This document shows positions 29,505-38,299 of a DNA stretch of 64,000 nucleotides, in pieces. A program made the translations under genes and the position numbers. Each line of letters opens with the position of its first letter. Positions within the stretch are counted from its first letter, which is position 1. The notes under the pieces are model-generated. The model saw nothing but the letters and a program-made list of their open reading frames with translations. It made no database searches and had not been told where the DNA came from. This DNA is from Streptococcus ruminicola (lineage in GTDB: Bacteria > Bacillota > Bacilli > Lactobacillales > Streptococcaceae): assembly GCF_011387195.1 (NCBI RefSeq), contig NZ_CP046919.1:1798001-1862000 (forward strand), given 5' to 3'.

Positions 29505-29909
29505 CTATCCTTCAATTTCTGCTTTTATCGTTGCGTCACGCAATTCTTGTTTACGATAATCACGTGGTAAAAATGCACGAATTTCATCTTCATTAAACCC
29601 AATTTGCATGCGTTTGTTATCCAAAATGATTGGACGACGAAGCAAACCAGGATTCTTCGCAATTAAATCAATCAATTCTGAAACAGATAACTCGTCAAGA
29701 TCAATATCTAACTTTTGGAAAACTTTTGAACGAGTTGAGATAATATCTTCTGTTCCATTTTCTGTGAAGGCCAAGATAGCCATTAATTCATCGCGACTAA
29801 GAGGACTGGTAATGATATTGTGTTCTTGAAATTTAACATCGTGTTCATTAAGCCAAGCTCGTGCTTTTCGGCAGCTTGTACAACTTGGTGACAAAAATAA
29901 AGTAATCAT
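29505..29909 (-). CDS. spx: Spx-family redox regulator
   Basis: A 134-residue ArsC-fold transcription regulator that binds the RNA polymerase alpha C-terminal domain and controls oxidative-stress genes. The redox switch CTSC is at residues 10-13. [25 protein letters not shown] near 95-120 is the Spx signature. The complete CXXC and length fit SpxA rather than arsenate reductase. AGAGGTGG precedes the ATG. Streptococci usually have two paralogues; which one this is cannot be decided here. Confidence 0.92.
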   Translation of the reverse strand: MITLFLSPSCTSCRKARAWLNEHDVKFQEHNIITSPLSRDELMAILAFTENGTEDIISTRSKVFQKLDIDLDELSVSELIDLIAKNPGLLRRPIILDNKRMQIGFNEDEIRAFLPRDYRKQELRDATIKAEIEG

Positions 29910-29951
29910 AAAACCACCTCTCTAATCTTCTTAACTTAATTATACAAAATT

Positions 29952-30893
29952 TTAAAAAAGTTTTCTATTTTTTCCCCAATTTTGAGCAAATTTTTTATCA
30001 GATTTTAGCTGTTCAACTAATTCATCGGCTCCAGCGAACTTAATCATGCCTCGAATTTTATCTAACCAGATAATTTCGACCGTTTCGCCATAGATATCGT
30101 TTTCAAAATCGAAAATATTTGCTTCCAGTCGCAAATCTTGGCCACCAAAAGTCACATTTTTTCCGATACTTGTCATTGAGCGGTAGCGTTTTCCCGAAAC
30201 AATAATATCTGTCACGTAAACACCATCACCTGGAAGATAAACACGGTCTAAAACGGCAAGATTTGCTGTCGGGAATCCTATCGTGCGACCTCTAGCATCA
30301 CCATGAACAACAATCCCTTTAGTTGAAAATTCATAGCCCAGAAGACGATTTACCTCAGAAACATTCCCTGATAGAATCTCTTGACGAATACGTGAAGAGC
30401 TAATCTTCTCTCTATTATCCTGAACTTCAGGAACTACAATAACATCACCATCAAAAATTTCTGATAAATGAGCTGCGTCTTTTCTATCGTGTCCAAACTT
30501 ATAATCAAAACCAACGACAATAGTTCTTGCTCGCAAAGCTTTGATATAAGTCCTCAAAAATTCTTCTGACGACACTTTTGAAAATGCTGATGTAAAATCA
30601 ACTAAGTAAAGGTCATCAACGCCATACTCAGCAAATTTTTCGTAACGCTTTTCTGGCGCCGTTAAATTCAATAATAATTCTGGTGTAAAACGAGCAAGAG
30701 CTAGACGTGGTGATTCATTAAAAGTCAAAACAGTTAAGTCTAGCTGATTGCGTTTGGCAATTTCTCTCGCTTGATCAAACAAAGCTTTGTGGCCTTTGTG
30801 AAGACCATCAAAGTATCCCAATACTAAAACACTATCTCGAGTACGTTTGATATCTCGAGCATCTTTTATTTGTTGAATATTCATTTTTTCCAT
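29952..30893 (-). CDS. ribF: Bifunctional riboflavin kinase/FAD synthetase
   Basis: About 313 residues. The N-terminal FMN adenylyltransferase domain has LGYFDGLHKGHKALF (nucleotidyl-transferase HxGH-type) and SSSRIRQEILSGN near 150. The C-terminal riboflavin kinase domain has GRTIGFPTANLAV near 208 and LRLEANIFDFENDIYG near 265. It makes FMN and FAD from riboflavin. The start is unclear: ATG at 30893 (chosen, 4 nt after truB) or 30884 (MNIQQIKD); neither has a good Shine-Dalgarno, so coupling to truB is likely. Confidence 0.93.
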   Translation of the reverse strand: MEKMNIQQIKDARDIKRTRDSVLVLGYFDGLHKGHKALFDQAREIAKRNQLDLTVLTFNESPRLALARFTPELLLNLTAPEKRYEKFAEYGVDDLYLVDFTSAFSKVSSEEFLRTYIKALRARTIVVGFDYKFGHDRKDAAHLSEIFDGDVIVVPEVQDNREKISSSRIRQEILSGNVSEVNRLLGYEFSTKGIVVHGDARGRTIGFPTANLAVLDRVYLPGDGVYVTDIIVSGKRYRSMTSIGKNVTFGGQDLRLEANIFDFENDIYGETVEIIWLDKIRGMIKFAGADELVEQLKSDKKFAQNWGKNRKLF

Positions 30894-30897
30894 TCTA

Positions 30898-31779
30898 TTA
30901 TATAAACACTTTATTTGGTTTGTATAGGTCATCACGTGGAATTAGAATAGCAACAACTTTATCTTGATAGAAAGCAGCTAATTGTTCTTCAGTTCTATCT
31001 AAAGCAATTTTACGCCCAAATGAAATCTCTGTAACTTGATCTTCTGTCAAATCTACACGTGGCAAATCCATAACGCCATACTCAATTGGCAAAAGAAATG
31101 AAAAATCATCTTGCGCAACTTTTTCAGTGATTTCAGACAAAGTCAATGCATCTTCCAATTGAAGACCAGCTGAAGCTTGGCGCTCCAAATAAGACATATG
31201 ACTGGCAAAACCAAGTGATTTTCCTAAATCGACTGACAAGGTTCTAATGTAAGTTCCTTTACTACAAGCAACTTCAAAGTCAAAATAACAACAATCATCT
31301 TTGAATTCTAACGGGCTAGTGCGTTTGAAATCATAGATTGTCACATGGCGTTCAGGTCGCTCAACTGTTTGTCCAGCACGAGCATACTCATATAAACGTT
31401 TTCCATTGACCTTAACAGCTGAGTACATTGGTGGAATCTGAGTAATTTCACCAACAAAACTCGCCATAGCTTGGTCAATGGCATCTTCTGTTAGCTCTGT
31501 TGAAACTGGAGTCTTCTCAACAACTTCACCACTGGCATCTTCAGTTGTTGTTGAAAATCCTAGGCAAATCTGCCCACGATATACTTTTCCAGCTTCTGTC
31601 ATATATTCAATCACACGTGTTGCTTTTCCGACAGCAATTGGCAAGACACCAACAACGTCAGGATCGAGCGTTCCACCGTGACCAATTTTCTTTTCATGTA
31701 AAATTTTACGAAGCTTAAAGACTGCATCATGGCTAGTCATTCCAGCCTCTTTTTTCAAATTAATAATTCCGTTAATCAT
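30898..31779 (-). CDS. truB: tRNA pseudouridine(55) synthase
   Basis: A 293-residue pseudouridine synthase making Psi55 in the T loop of tRNAs. The catalytic Asp lies in [14 protein letters not shown] near residue 40, motif [18 protein letters not shown] follows near 68, then [12 protein letters not shown] near 173. It is coupled to ribF, the usual truB-ribF order. A TATAAT box lies only 7 nt before the ATG, and no Shine-Dalgarno is visible. Confidence 0.95.
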   Translation of the reverse strand: MINGIINLKKEAGMTSHDAVFKLRKILHEKKIGHGGTLDPDVVGVLPIAVGKATRVIEYMTEAGKVYRGQICLGFSTTTEDASGEVVEKTPVSTELTEDAIDQAMASFVGEITQIPPMYSAVKVNGKRLYEYARAGQTVERPERHVTIYDFKRTSPLEFKDDCCYFDFEVACSKGTYIRTLSVDLGKSLGFASHMSYLERQASAGLQLEDALTLSEITEKVAQDDFSFLLPIEYGVMDLPRVDLTEDQVTEISFGRKIALDRTEEQLAAFYQDKVVAILIPRDDLYKPNKVFI

Positions 31780-31786
31780 AATTTCT

Positions 31787-31816
31787 ATTATAACCGTTTT
31801 CAGTAAAAAAAGACAA
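31787..31816 (-). promoter_or_regulatory. Promoter immediately before truB
   Basis: TATAAT (31787-31792) stands 7 nt before the truB ATG, with TTGTCT 18 nt upstream inside the preceding terminator. The initiation site would fall at or next to the start codon. Confidence 0.45.
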
Positions 31817-31845
31817 GCTAAAACTTTGCATTGTTTTAACTTGTT
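31805..31845 (-). terminator. Terminator of the DUF1858-DUF438 operon
   Basis: The 12-position stem ACAAG.TAAAAC/GTTTTA.CTTGT (one mismatch) is followed by CTTTTTTT on the minus strand. Confidence 0.75.
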
Positions 31846-31854
31846 TGTGTTTTT

Positions 31855-33216
31855 TTAAATGTCGCGTTTGACATCACTGTCAATGTCTAAAAATTCTTGA
31901 ATGTCTTGTACGTATTCTAAGACACCTTGGAATTCATCATTTTCATCACGAACGGCTGCATAAGTGACATGGATGAATTTTCCCATTTTTTCAGATTTAA
32001 ACCACATGACAACTTTATCGCGTTCGCCAGAGCGAAGTAATTTAAAGACTTTTTTGACTTTATCTAACACTTTTGGTGGGTGACAAAGTTCAACGTTACG
32101 TCCAATCTGACTCGGTGTACGTTTAAACACCATTTTTTCTGGAACAGTATTGTCATTAAAGTATTGGAAAATATCGTCTTTATTAACAAAGCTTATTTCC
32201 AAAGGGAGATGATTTAAAATCAGGTTGGCTTGTTCTACTGACAAATACCCGTTACCAAATGGCTGAGCAGTTGTGCGATCAACAGCTGGCTTTTCTTTTT
32301 TAGGTGTAAAGCTAATGGTGAACTGTCCCTCTGGCGTATCGATAACTTTCGTCAATTGACTATCATTTGATTCAGCATTAGTCTGACAAAAATCATCAGA
32401 ATTAACTGTTACAGAAGCAGATTCTGGTTTCTCACTGTCAAATGACTCACGTTTTGGTTGCCATTTAGCTGTTGGTTTAATAATGGCATAACCATACGCG
32501 TCACTTTCATCAGCAATGGCTAACCAATCATCTTGGGTAAGAGCTTCAAGAAGAATCATCAACAAAATGGCTTCTTCCTTGAAAATCATTTCTTCAAATT
32601 CATGAGCAAAAGTTTCAAAGGCTTGTGACACTTCAGCGATTGATATTTCTGGTAATTTACCCACTGATGCTTGTGCTTTTTTAAAGAGCTCACGAATATC
32701 ATCATCCACACCCCACATGACGCGTGGCGGAGCATCATGACCATGCTGTTCCATCAATGGAAAAAAGAGCTCTTCTTTACGCTTGTAATGATTATCAAAT
32801 TGTCCTAGCAGTCCCATTTGAAATTTCAAACCACGTAACAAATCATCACGAAAGTCTGCATTTTCAGGTTTCTCATAGTTTTCAATAATACGGCGAATGC
32901 GCAACATAGCTGAGCGTAAAGCTAGATTTTCTTGCTTAAATACATAAACAGGATGCCCTTCTTGTTCCGCATCTGGGACATCAACATCTGACACAGCTCC
33001 TTTAAAAAGGTTAGCGTGGACATTACACAAGCCCATAACATCCTCAAAGGTAATGCCAGTCTCATCTCCCATTAACTCATGCTCCATCATTGAAATCTCA
33101 AGCGCGGAAACACCTTTAAAGGTTTGATTGAAATCTTCCTGAACAGAATCAGCATCCGCACCGTGATGCAAACGCAACAAAATATCTTTTAGTACTTCAA
33201 TACGATTTTCAGTCAT
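31855..33216 (-). CDS. DUF438-hemerythrin-PAS protein
   Basis: A 453-residue cytoplasmic three-domain protein. DUF438 is at about residues 5-70. A hemerythrin/HHE-like four-helix domain lies at about 85-235, with iron-ligand-type His/Glu in FDNHYKRKEELFFPL and FAHEFEEMIFKEEA. A PAS domain lies at about 325-440 (EISFVNKDDIFQYFN). The middle, about 250-320, looks like a linker. GGAGG 5 nt before the ATG at 33216 fixes the start. Such architecture suggests sensing of O2, NO, iron or heme, but there is no output domain. The start overlaps the DUF1858 gene by 8 nt. Confidence 0.85.
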   Translation of the reverse strand: MTENRIEVLKDILLRLHHGADADSVQEDFNQTFKGVSALEISMMEHELMGDETGITFEDVMGLCNVHANLFKGAVSDVDVPDAEQEGHPVYVFKQENLALRSAMLRIRRIIENYEKPENADFRDDLLRGLKFQMGLLGQFDNHYKRKEELFFPLMEQHGHDAPPRVMWGVDDDIRELFKKAQASVGKLPEISIAEVSQAFETFAHEFEEMIFKEEAILLMILLEALTQDDWLAIADESDAYGYAIIKPTAKWQPKRESFDSEKPESASVTVNSDDFCQTNAESNDSQLTKVIDTPEGQFTISFTPKKEKPAVDRTTAQPFGNGYLSVEQANLILNHLPLEISFVNKDDIFQYFNDNTVPEKMVFKRTPSQIGRNVELCHPPKVLDKVKKVFKLLRSGERDKVVMWFKSEKMGKFIHVTYAAVRDENDEFQGVLEYVQDIQEFLDIDSDVKRDI

Positions 33217-33448
33217 TGTTGCCTCCAATCACTTCATAACCGTTAAATTCAAGTACTTTTTGAATTTTATCAAGTGAGACATTAGCCAGTTTTGCTCCTG
33301 CTTTCAGAGAAGTCACTTTGCCAACGGTATTTAGCATAGTTACTTGTGCTAAAGGTTTAAAACCTAAATCAACCAAAATAGCTTTAATCTCAGGATGTTC
33401 TTTTACAACCTCAGCTACTGGTTTGGTTAAATCTATAATATTGTTCAT
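33209..33448 (-). CDS. DUF1858 domain protein
   Basis: A 79-residue protein that is essentially one DUF1858 domain (IIDLTKPVAEVVKEHPEIKA, then LVDLGFKPLA). In other bacteria this domain is fused to, or next to, hemerythrin-type di-iron and hybrid-cluster proteins. The ATG at 33448 has AGAGG upstream. It is first in a two-gene unit with the DUF438-hemerythrin-PAS gene. No cysteine is present, so it does not itself carry a Cys-type metal site. Function unknown. Confidence 0.82.
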   Translation of the reverse strand: MNNIIDLTKPVAEVVKEHPEIKAILVDLGFKPLAQVTMLNTVGKVTSLKAGAKLANVSLDKIQKVLEFNGYEVIGGNND

Positions 33449-33479
33449 TATAATAACCTCTTTTATTAGGGATAGGTTC

Positions 33480-33508
33480 ATTATAGCACAAGAATTTTAA
33501 ACTGACTT
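33480..33508 (-). promoter_or_regulatory. Promoter of the DUF1858-DUF438 operon
   Basis: The extended -10 TGC+TATAAT (33480-33488) has AAGTCA 17 nt upstream. A TGTCA/TGACA inverted repeat with a 7-nt spacer lies just upstream, at about 33514-33530, and could be an operator. Confidence 0.55.
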
Positions 33509-33535
33509 CATCTGTCATAAAATCTGACATCATTT

Positions 33536-34873
33536 TTAATCTTTCAAGGCTTCAAATTTTGCTCGCATTGTTGGATTTTTTCGGGTTAATTTTTTGACTG
33601 AAACGTCGTCAAGTTTATTGTTAGCAAGTCGAAGTTGGTTTTCGCTTGTCGTTAAAAATCGTTTTACTTCTTCCATACGACGGATTGATTTATCAATTTC
33701 ATCAATGGCTTTTTTGAAGTTATTACTTGCCGAATTGTAGTTTTTCGCAAAGGCATTTTTAAAGGTTTCAAGGTCATCTTCAAAATGCGTAATGTCAATA
33801 TTTTGTTCACGAACCAAGGCTAATTCTTGTTTGTACTTAAGAGAATTAAGCGCAGCATTTCGCAAAATACCAATCAATTGGATGAATAATTGCGGACGAA
33901 CCACGTACATCTTTTCATATTCATGGCTAACATCGACAATTCCTGTGTTAAAGTAATCATTGTCAGCTTCTAACATGGTAACTAAAACCGCATACTCACA
34001 ATTCTTTTCGCGACGGTCTCTATCTAATTCTTTGTAAAAATCTTTGTTTTTGTGTCTGGTTTTTGTCTCATCAGCTTCATTTTTCATCTCAAACATGATA
34101 GATAGTATTTCAATACCATTTTCATCAGTTTCACGATAAATGAAGTCTCCTTTTGAGCCACGGCTTGATACTTCATTATCTTTGCCGAAGGTTGCATTTG
34201 GGAAAGCATAGGCACGCACTTTATTAAATTCTGTCTCGGCATATACTTCTAAGCTTTCACCGATTGCCTTAGTTGATTGCTGAGCTTTAAAGTTTTTGTA
34301 GAATTCAACTTGTTCATTGGCAGCTTTCAATTGAGCTTCGTAATCTCTTTTAACAGATGCAAGAGATAATTCAGCTTCTTTTTCTTGGAGAGCTAATTTT
34401 GACTTAACATCATCACGTTCTTTTTCAACGCTAGCAACTGCTTCTACCAGACTTGTTTTATTTTCAAGTGATAAACGTTCGAGTTGATTTTTAAGCTCAG
34501 CTACTTCTTTATCTTTTTCCGTTAAAGCTTTTGTTAGTTCCAAATCTTTATTTGATTGGAAATTTTCCAAGCTAGATTTTAACTCGAGAATTTCTTGGTC
34601 TTTCTTAGCTAGTTGGCGTTGATTGTCAAGCTCTAAACTTTGTTTTAGCTGCTCTAATTGCGTAGTCAAATCTGCAATTTCTTTATCTTTAGCACTAGCT
34701 TGAACTTGCAAATCATTTTTTGATTTTTCTTCTAAAAGTGCCTTTTCTTTTTCTAAACGCTCATGAATTTCTTTGTCGAATTCGCTACTTCTGACTTGAG
34801 CTAGCAATTGACTGTATTCTGTTTCATTAATGGTAAAGACTGTTCCACAATGGGGACACTTAATGTTATTCAT
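33536..34873 (-). CDS. DUF2130 coiled-coil protein with N-terminal zinc finger
   Basis: A 445-residue protein. CPHCG at residues 6-10 is half of a possible zinc site. Residues about 35-195 form a Glu/Lys/Leu-rich coiled coil, followed by the DUF2130 globular domain at about 205-400 and a second helical stretch near 365-415. The globular part has acidic/polar patches (GSKGDFIYRETDENG, IMFEMKNEADETKT) of the kind seen in PD-(D/E)XK nucleases, but catalytic function is inference. An extended -10 promoter lies 32 nt upstream. It is next to an HsdS-like gene on the same strand. Confidence 0.8.
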   Translation of the reverse strand: MNNIKCPHCGTVFTINETEYSQLLAQVRSSEFDKEIHERLEKEKALLEEKSKNDLQVQASAKDKEIADLTTQLEQLKQSLELDNQRQLAKKDQEILELKSSLENFQSNKDLELTKALTEKDKEVAELKNQLERLSLENKTSLVEAVASVEKERDDVKSKLALQEKEAELSLASVKRDYEAQLKAANEQVEFYKNFKAQQSTKAIGESLEVYAETEFNKVRAYAFPNATFGKDNEVSSRGSKGDFIYRETDENGIEILSIMFEMKNEADETKTRHKNKDFYKELDRDRREKNCEYAVLVTMLEADNDYFNTGIVDVSHEYEKMYVVRPQLFIQLIGILRNAALNSLKYKQELALVREQNIDITHFEDDLETFKNAFAKNYNSASNNFKKAIDEIDKSIRRMEEVKRFLTTSENQLRLANNKLDDVSVKKLTRKNPTMRAKFEALKD

Positions 34874-34904
34874 AATTTCCTCGCTTGATTTTATAATTAC
34901 TCCT

Positions 34905-34913
34905 ATTATAACA
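34905..34913 (-). promoter_or_regulatory. Extended -10 promoter of the DUF2130 gene
   Basis: TGT+TATAAT on the minus strand lies directly after the T run of the upstream terminator. No clear -35. Confidence 0.5.
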
Positions 34914-34938
34914 AAAAGAAGTCTCGAAGACTTCTTTT
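34913..34938 (-). terminator. Terminator of the HsdS-like gene
   Basis: AAAAGAAGTCT/AGACTTCTTTT stem with a 3-nt loop and T5, between the HsdS-like and DUF2130 genes. Confidence 0.8.
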
Positions 34939-34944
34939 ATATAT

Positions 34945-35541
34945 CTAGAATAGGTTCTTAGCAACATCATCACGAATATGTTGCCATTCTTGGTTTGCTC
35001 TAGTAATTTTTCGCTTGTAATCTTTCAAACCTTGTTCATATCGTTGAATGAGAAAAGCTTGTTTGAGTGGCTGAAGTTTTGGTATTTGAATACTAACAAT
35101 CTTTTTCGTATTCAAATTCATCACATTTTTTCCGGTATTAGTTGTCTCAAGAAGTTCTTGACCTAATTCAGATTCTAAGAATAATTTGATATATGTCCCT
35201 GAAATGTCAGCAGTCGGTCTTAAAACAGTAATGTTAGCAGAGGCAATGATTGCCCTATCTTGCTCATGAAAAACAGCGACTTTTTTAACTGTTCCTTTTG
35301 AGGCAATTAAAACATCTCCATCTTCTAAAAGGTAACGTGAGACACTGTCTTGTTCTGCATCAATCTTTTTCAAATGGTCGTAATCAATATCAGTCTCAGT
35401 CATATCACTTAAGTTAACAACCGATACATTTCCTGTATCTCCTAATTTTGAAACAGCCTTTCCTTTAAAATGCTCTGTCACGTCACTTAAAGAAACTTTG
35501 GCAATCGGATTTGCTTCATATTTCTCAATCAATTCACTCAT
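34945..35541 (-). CDS. HsdS-like single target-recognition-domain protein
   Basis: A 198-residue protein resembling half of a type I restriction specificity subunit. One target-recognition domain spans about 15-150 and includes LEDGDVLIASKGTVKKVAV, VLRPTADISGTYIKLFLES and MNLNTKKIVSIQIPKL. A C-terminal helix (about 155-195, LIQRYEQGLKDYKRKI) corresponds to a conserved-region coiled coil. Normal HsdS has two such domains and about 400 residues. No HsdM or HsdR is present in this window. It could dimerise as a half-subunit or serve another DNA-binding role. AAGGAG lies before the ATG. Confidence 0.75.
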   Translation of the reverse strand: MSELIEKYEANPIAKVSLSDVTEHFKGKAVSKLGDTGNVSVVNLSDMTETDIDYDHLKKIDAEQDSVSRYLLEDGDVLIASKGTVKKVAVFHEQDRAIIASANITVLRPTADISGTYIKLFLESELGQELLETTNTGKNVMNLNTKKIVSIQIPKLQPLKQAFLIQRYEQGLKDYKRKITRANQEWQHIRDDVAKNLF

Positions 35542-35596
35542 AGCTATCTCTCCTTACATGTTAGTATTATAATACTAATTTGAACATTAAACAAGT

Positions 35597-35622
35597 TAAA
35601 AGAGCAGTAGACTCACTGCTCC
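35597..35622 (-). terminator. Terminator of the ABC exporter operon
   Basis: GAGCAGT/ACTGCTC stem with a 6-nt loop, followed by TTTTAAC on the minus strand. Confidence 0.7.
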
Positions 35623-35652
35623 TTTACTATTTATTCGATTTTTTCCAAGAAC

Positions 35653-38289
35653 TCAATCAACTGATTTCAAAGCTTCTAGCATATCAACTGTTTTTAGGAT
35701 ATGGTTAACAAGCCAACCTAACAAGAATAGTATTCCAATAACAACGATAATTGGAATGATGTAGATTGATAAGCCAACTTCAGTCCCAAACTTAATTGAA
35801 TCTGAACCAATCATATTCATAATCAGTTGATGTAAGTATTTTCCGCCAATCAATCCTACTACAATACCAATCAATGACAAACTAATCGTTTCTCGATAAA
35901 TGTACATGGTCACTTCATTATCATAAAATCCAAGAACCTTAATCGTTGATAATTCTCGAATACGTTCAGCCACATTAATATTGGTTAAGTTGTAGAGAAT
36001 AACCACTGCAAGTAAAATGGATATGATGATTAGAATCGTCATTGCGCCATTAAGAGAGACAACGACTGAGTTAACATTCTTAATCAGTGAAGCATTTTGG
36101 CTAACAGCTGATACACTATCCATGGCTAATAATCTTGTAGACATATCTTCGATATTCTTACTAGAATGATTTTTAAGTGTGACAAGGTAAGCATTATCTT
36201 TAACCTCTTCATCGAAGAGTTTTTCATAAGCTTTTTGTGACATAAAAAGATAATGACCAACATTCATTTCAGCAATTGCAGAGACTTTAAGAGAATGCTT
36301 ATTCCCATTTTGATCTTTAAAATCAAATGAATCACCAGCTTTTATGTGATATAAGTCAGCTAATTTTTCTGATAGGACAACACCATCATCTGTTAAGGTC
36401 AAGTCTTGTGCTGTTTTAGCATCTTTCAAATGAATAAAGTCACCAAAACTTTTACCTTGACTAACCAAAATTGAAATGTCTTGCTTATCTGTCAATCCAG
36501 AAATACTTTCTGTGACATGTGATAAATATATGCTTTGGTATTTGGATACTTTTTTAGAATCTAAAACAGACGTCAACTCTTTTTGGCTACTGCTATCATC
36601 ACTAGTGACCACAATCATGTCATAAGGCATCAAACGTGAAAATTGATTATCAATGATTTTTCCTAATGACGATTGAATTCCTAGTCCAGCAAATAAAAGG
36701 GCAACCGAACCGGCAACACCAAATATGGTCATCAGCATGCGCTGCTTGTATCGGAAAATATTTCGGGCAGTAACTTTATGTGTAAATGACAAACGGCGCC
36801 AAATGAAACCGATACGTTCTAAGAAAATTTTTGAACCTTTGACTGGTGGTTTTGGCAACAAAAGCTGAGAAGGTTTCTCACTAAGCTCTTTTCTAGCAAT
36901 AATAAAGGCTGGCAAGACCGCACTAACAAGAGCAAATACGATTGCAATCAAAGTATACGACCAATAGAAATAATAAGTCGTACTTCCTAAAGTTGTATCA
37001 CCTGTAACAATCTCAGCAATGACTCGTGACAAAATGTAATGCCCCGCAAAAATTCCCAAGATGGTTCCTGTCATGCTAGCAACAAAACCATAGATAACAA
37101 ATTTCTTAATAACGTCGCTATTGCTGTAACCAAGAGCTTTTAACACTCCTGAATTAGTACGCTCTTCATCTACAAATCGCGTCATTGTTGTGAAAGTCAC
37201 TAAAGCAGCAACAACATATAATACAACAGGAAAGACATTGCCAATGCTGCCAATACTTGAGGTACTTGAAATGTAGGTTTGATAACCTCCACCACCTGGC
37301 AAGGTTGAGCGAGTATACGATGTATATGTTGGCTCTTTCATAGAATCAAGCTTCGTTTTAGCGTCACTAAGCTGCTTTTCACTCTCAGTAATTTGAGCTT
37401 GGGCTTGATTGATTGATTCTTGTGCTGCTAATTGCTGCTCATTTGGTAATTGAGTGAGCATTGCTTTTTGGGCTTCCAGTTGAGATTTAGCTGCATCGAC
37501 CTTTGCTTGATTAGCATCAAGTGAAGTTTGCGTTTCTGATTTTAATTGTGCTAAACGCTGGCTAGGATTATCAGAAAGCAAATCCTCTAGCGCACTTTCT
37601 TTTTTAGCTAATTTTTCCTTATATGTTTCAGAAAATGGATTTAGTTTTTTTAAATCATCATAACGAATTCTAGCAATCGTGTAAAAATCACTGTCAAAGG
37701 CTGATTCTGGAACGACGGCATAGTATTTCAATACTCCGTTTCCAGCACTTGATGTTCCAAGGCTAGATTTTGAAAGAATCTCTGAGGAATTGACAAAGCC
37801 AACAACTTTGAATGTTGTTTTTTTCAAAATGCCTTGTTCGTCAGACTGCGTAAAGGTGATATTATCACCAAGGTGGTATTTCTTTTGCATGGTTGAAGCT
37901 AAAGCAATTTCATCAGCAGCTTTGGGATAAACACCTGAAACTAACTCATATTTTGAAATACGCTTGCTGTTTGAAAACACACGAATAGCATCATCGGTAT
38001 TTTTAATTGTCACATCCGTCAGATAGCCATAATCAACTTCGCTGTCTTTGATCGTTGCTAGCTCTTTTTGATCATCATCACTAAAACCATAGCTTGCAAT
38101 AACTGACAAGTCCATGGTATTTTGCTTTTTAAGATAAGCACTTGCTGTCCTTTGCATGTCAGGTCCTGTTACTTTCAAGGCGACAAAGGCAAAAGCTCCA
38201 AGCATCATCAAAAGCATGATGGATAAAAAACGACCTTTTGAACTTCCGATTGATTTTCTGATATCTTTCCAATAAGTCTTTTTTGACAT
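35653..38289 (-). CDS. ABC transporter permease, FtsX/MacB type, with coiled-coil insert
   Basis: An 878-residue permease of the large two-FtsX-domain class. A membrane helix lies near residues 20-40, followed by an extracellular domain that contains a Gln/Ala/Lys-rich coiled coil at about 240-310. Three membrane helices fall at about 345-455, with another near 505-535. A second extracellular domain follows, then three C-terminal helices at about 735-870. The ATG at 38289 follows GAGGTGG; an upstream GTG pair lies inside the ribosome-binding site. It is coupled to the ATPase gene (10-nt gap). The substrate is unknown; such pairs export or sense peptides and antimicrobials. Confidence 0.87.
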   Translation of the reverse strand: MSKKTYWKDIRKSIGSSKGRFLSIMLLMMLGAFAFVALKVTGPDMQRTASAYLKKQNTMDLSVIASYGFSDDDQKELATIKDSEVDYGYLTDVTIKNTDDAIRVFSNSKRISKYELVSGVYPKAADEIALASTMQKKYHLGDNITFTQSDEQGILKKTTFKVVGFVNSSEILSKSSLGTSSAGNGVLKYYAVVPESAFDSDFYTIARIRYDDLKKLNPFSETYKEKLAKKESALEDLLSDNPSQRLAQLKSETQTSLDANQAKVDAAKSQLEAQKAMLTQLPNEQQLAAQESINQAQAQITESEKQLSDAKTKLDSMKEPTYTSYTRSTLPGGGGYQTYISSTSSIGSIGNVFPVVLYVVAALVTFTTMTRFVDEERTNSGVLKALGYSNSDVIKKFVIYGFVASMTGTILGIFAGHYILSRVIAEIVTGDTTLGSTTYYFYWSYTLIAIVFALVSAVLPAFIIARKELSEKPSQLLLPKPPVKGSKIFLERIGFIWRRLSFTHKVTARNIFRYKQRMLMTIFGVAGSVALLFAGLGIQSSLGKIIDNQFSRLMPYDMIVVTSDDSSSQKELTSVLDSKKVSKYQSIYLSHVTESISGLTDKQDISILVSQGKSFGDFIHLKDAKTAQDLTLTDDGVVLSEKLADLYHIKAGDSFDFKDQNGNKHSLKVSAIAEMNVGHYLFMSQKAYEKLFDEEVKDNAYLVTLKNHSSKNIEDMSTRLLAMDSVSAVSQNASLIKNVNSVVVSLNGAMTILIIISILLAVVILYNLTNINVAERIRELSTIKVLGFYDNEVTMYIYRETISLSLIGIVVGLIGGKYLHQLIMNMIGSDSIKFGTEVGLSIYIIPIIVVIGILFLLGWLVNHILKTVDMLEALKSVD

Positions 38290-38299
38290 AGCCACCACC

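Noticed and set aside
33536..35541. Complete type I restriction-modification system
   Set aside because: Only a half-size specificity-like protein is present; no HsdM or HsdR motifs on either strand in the window.
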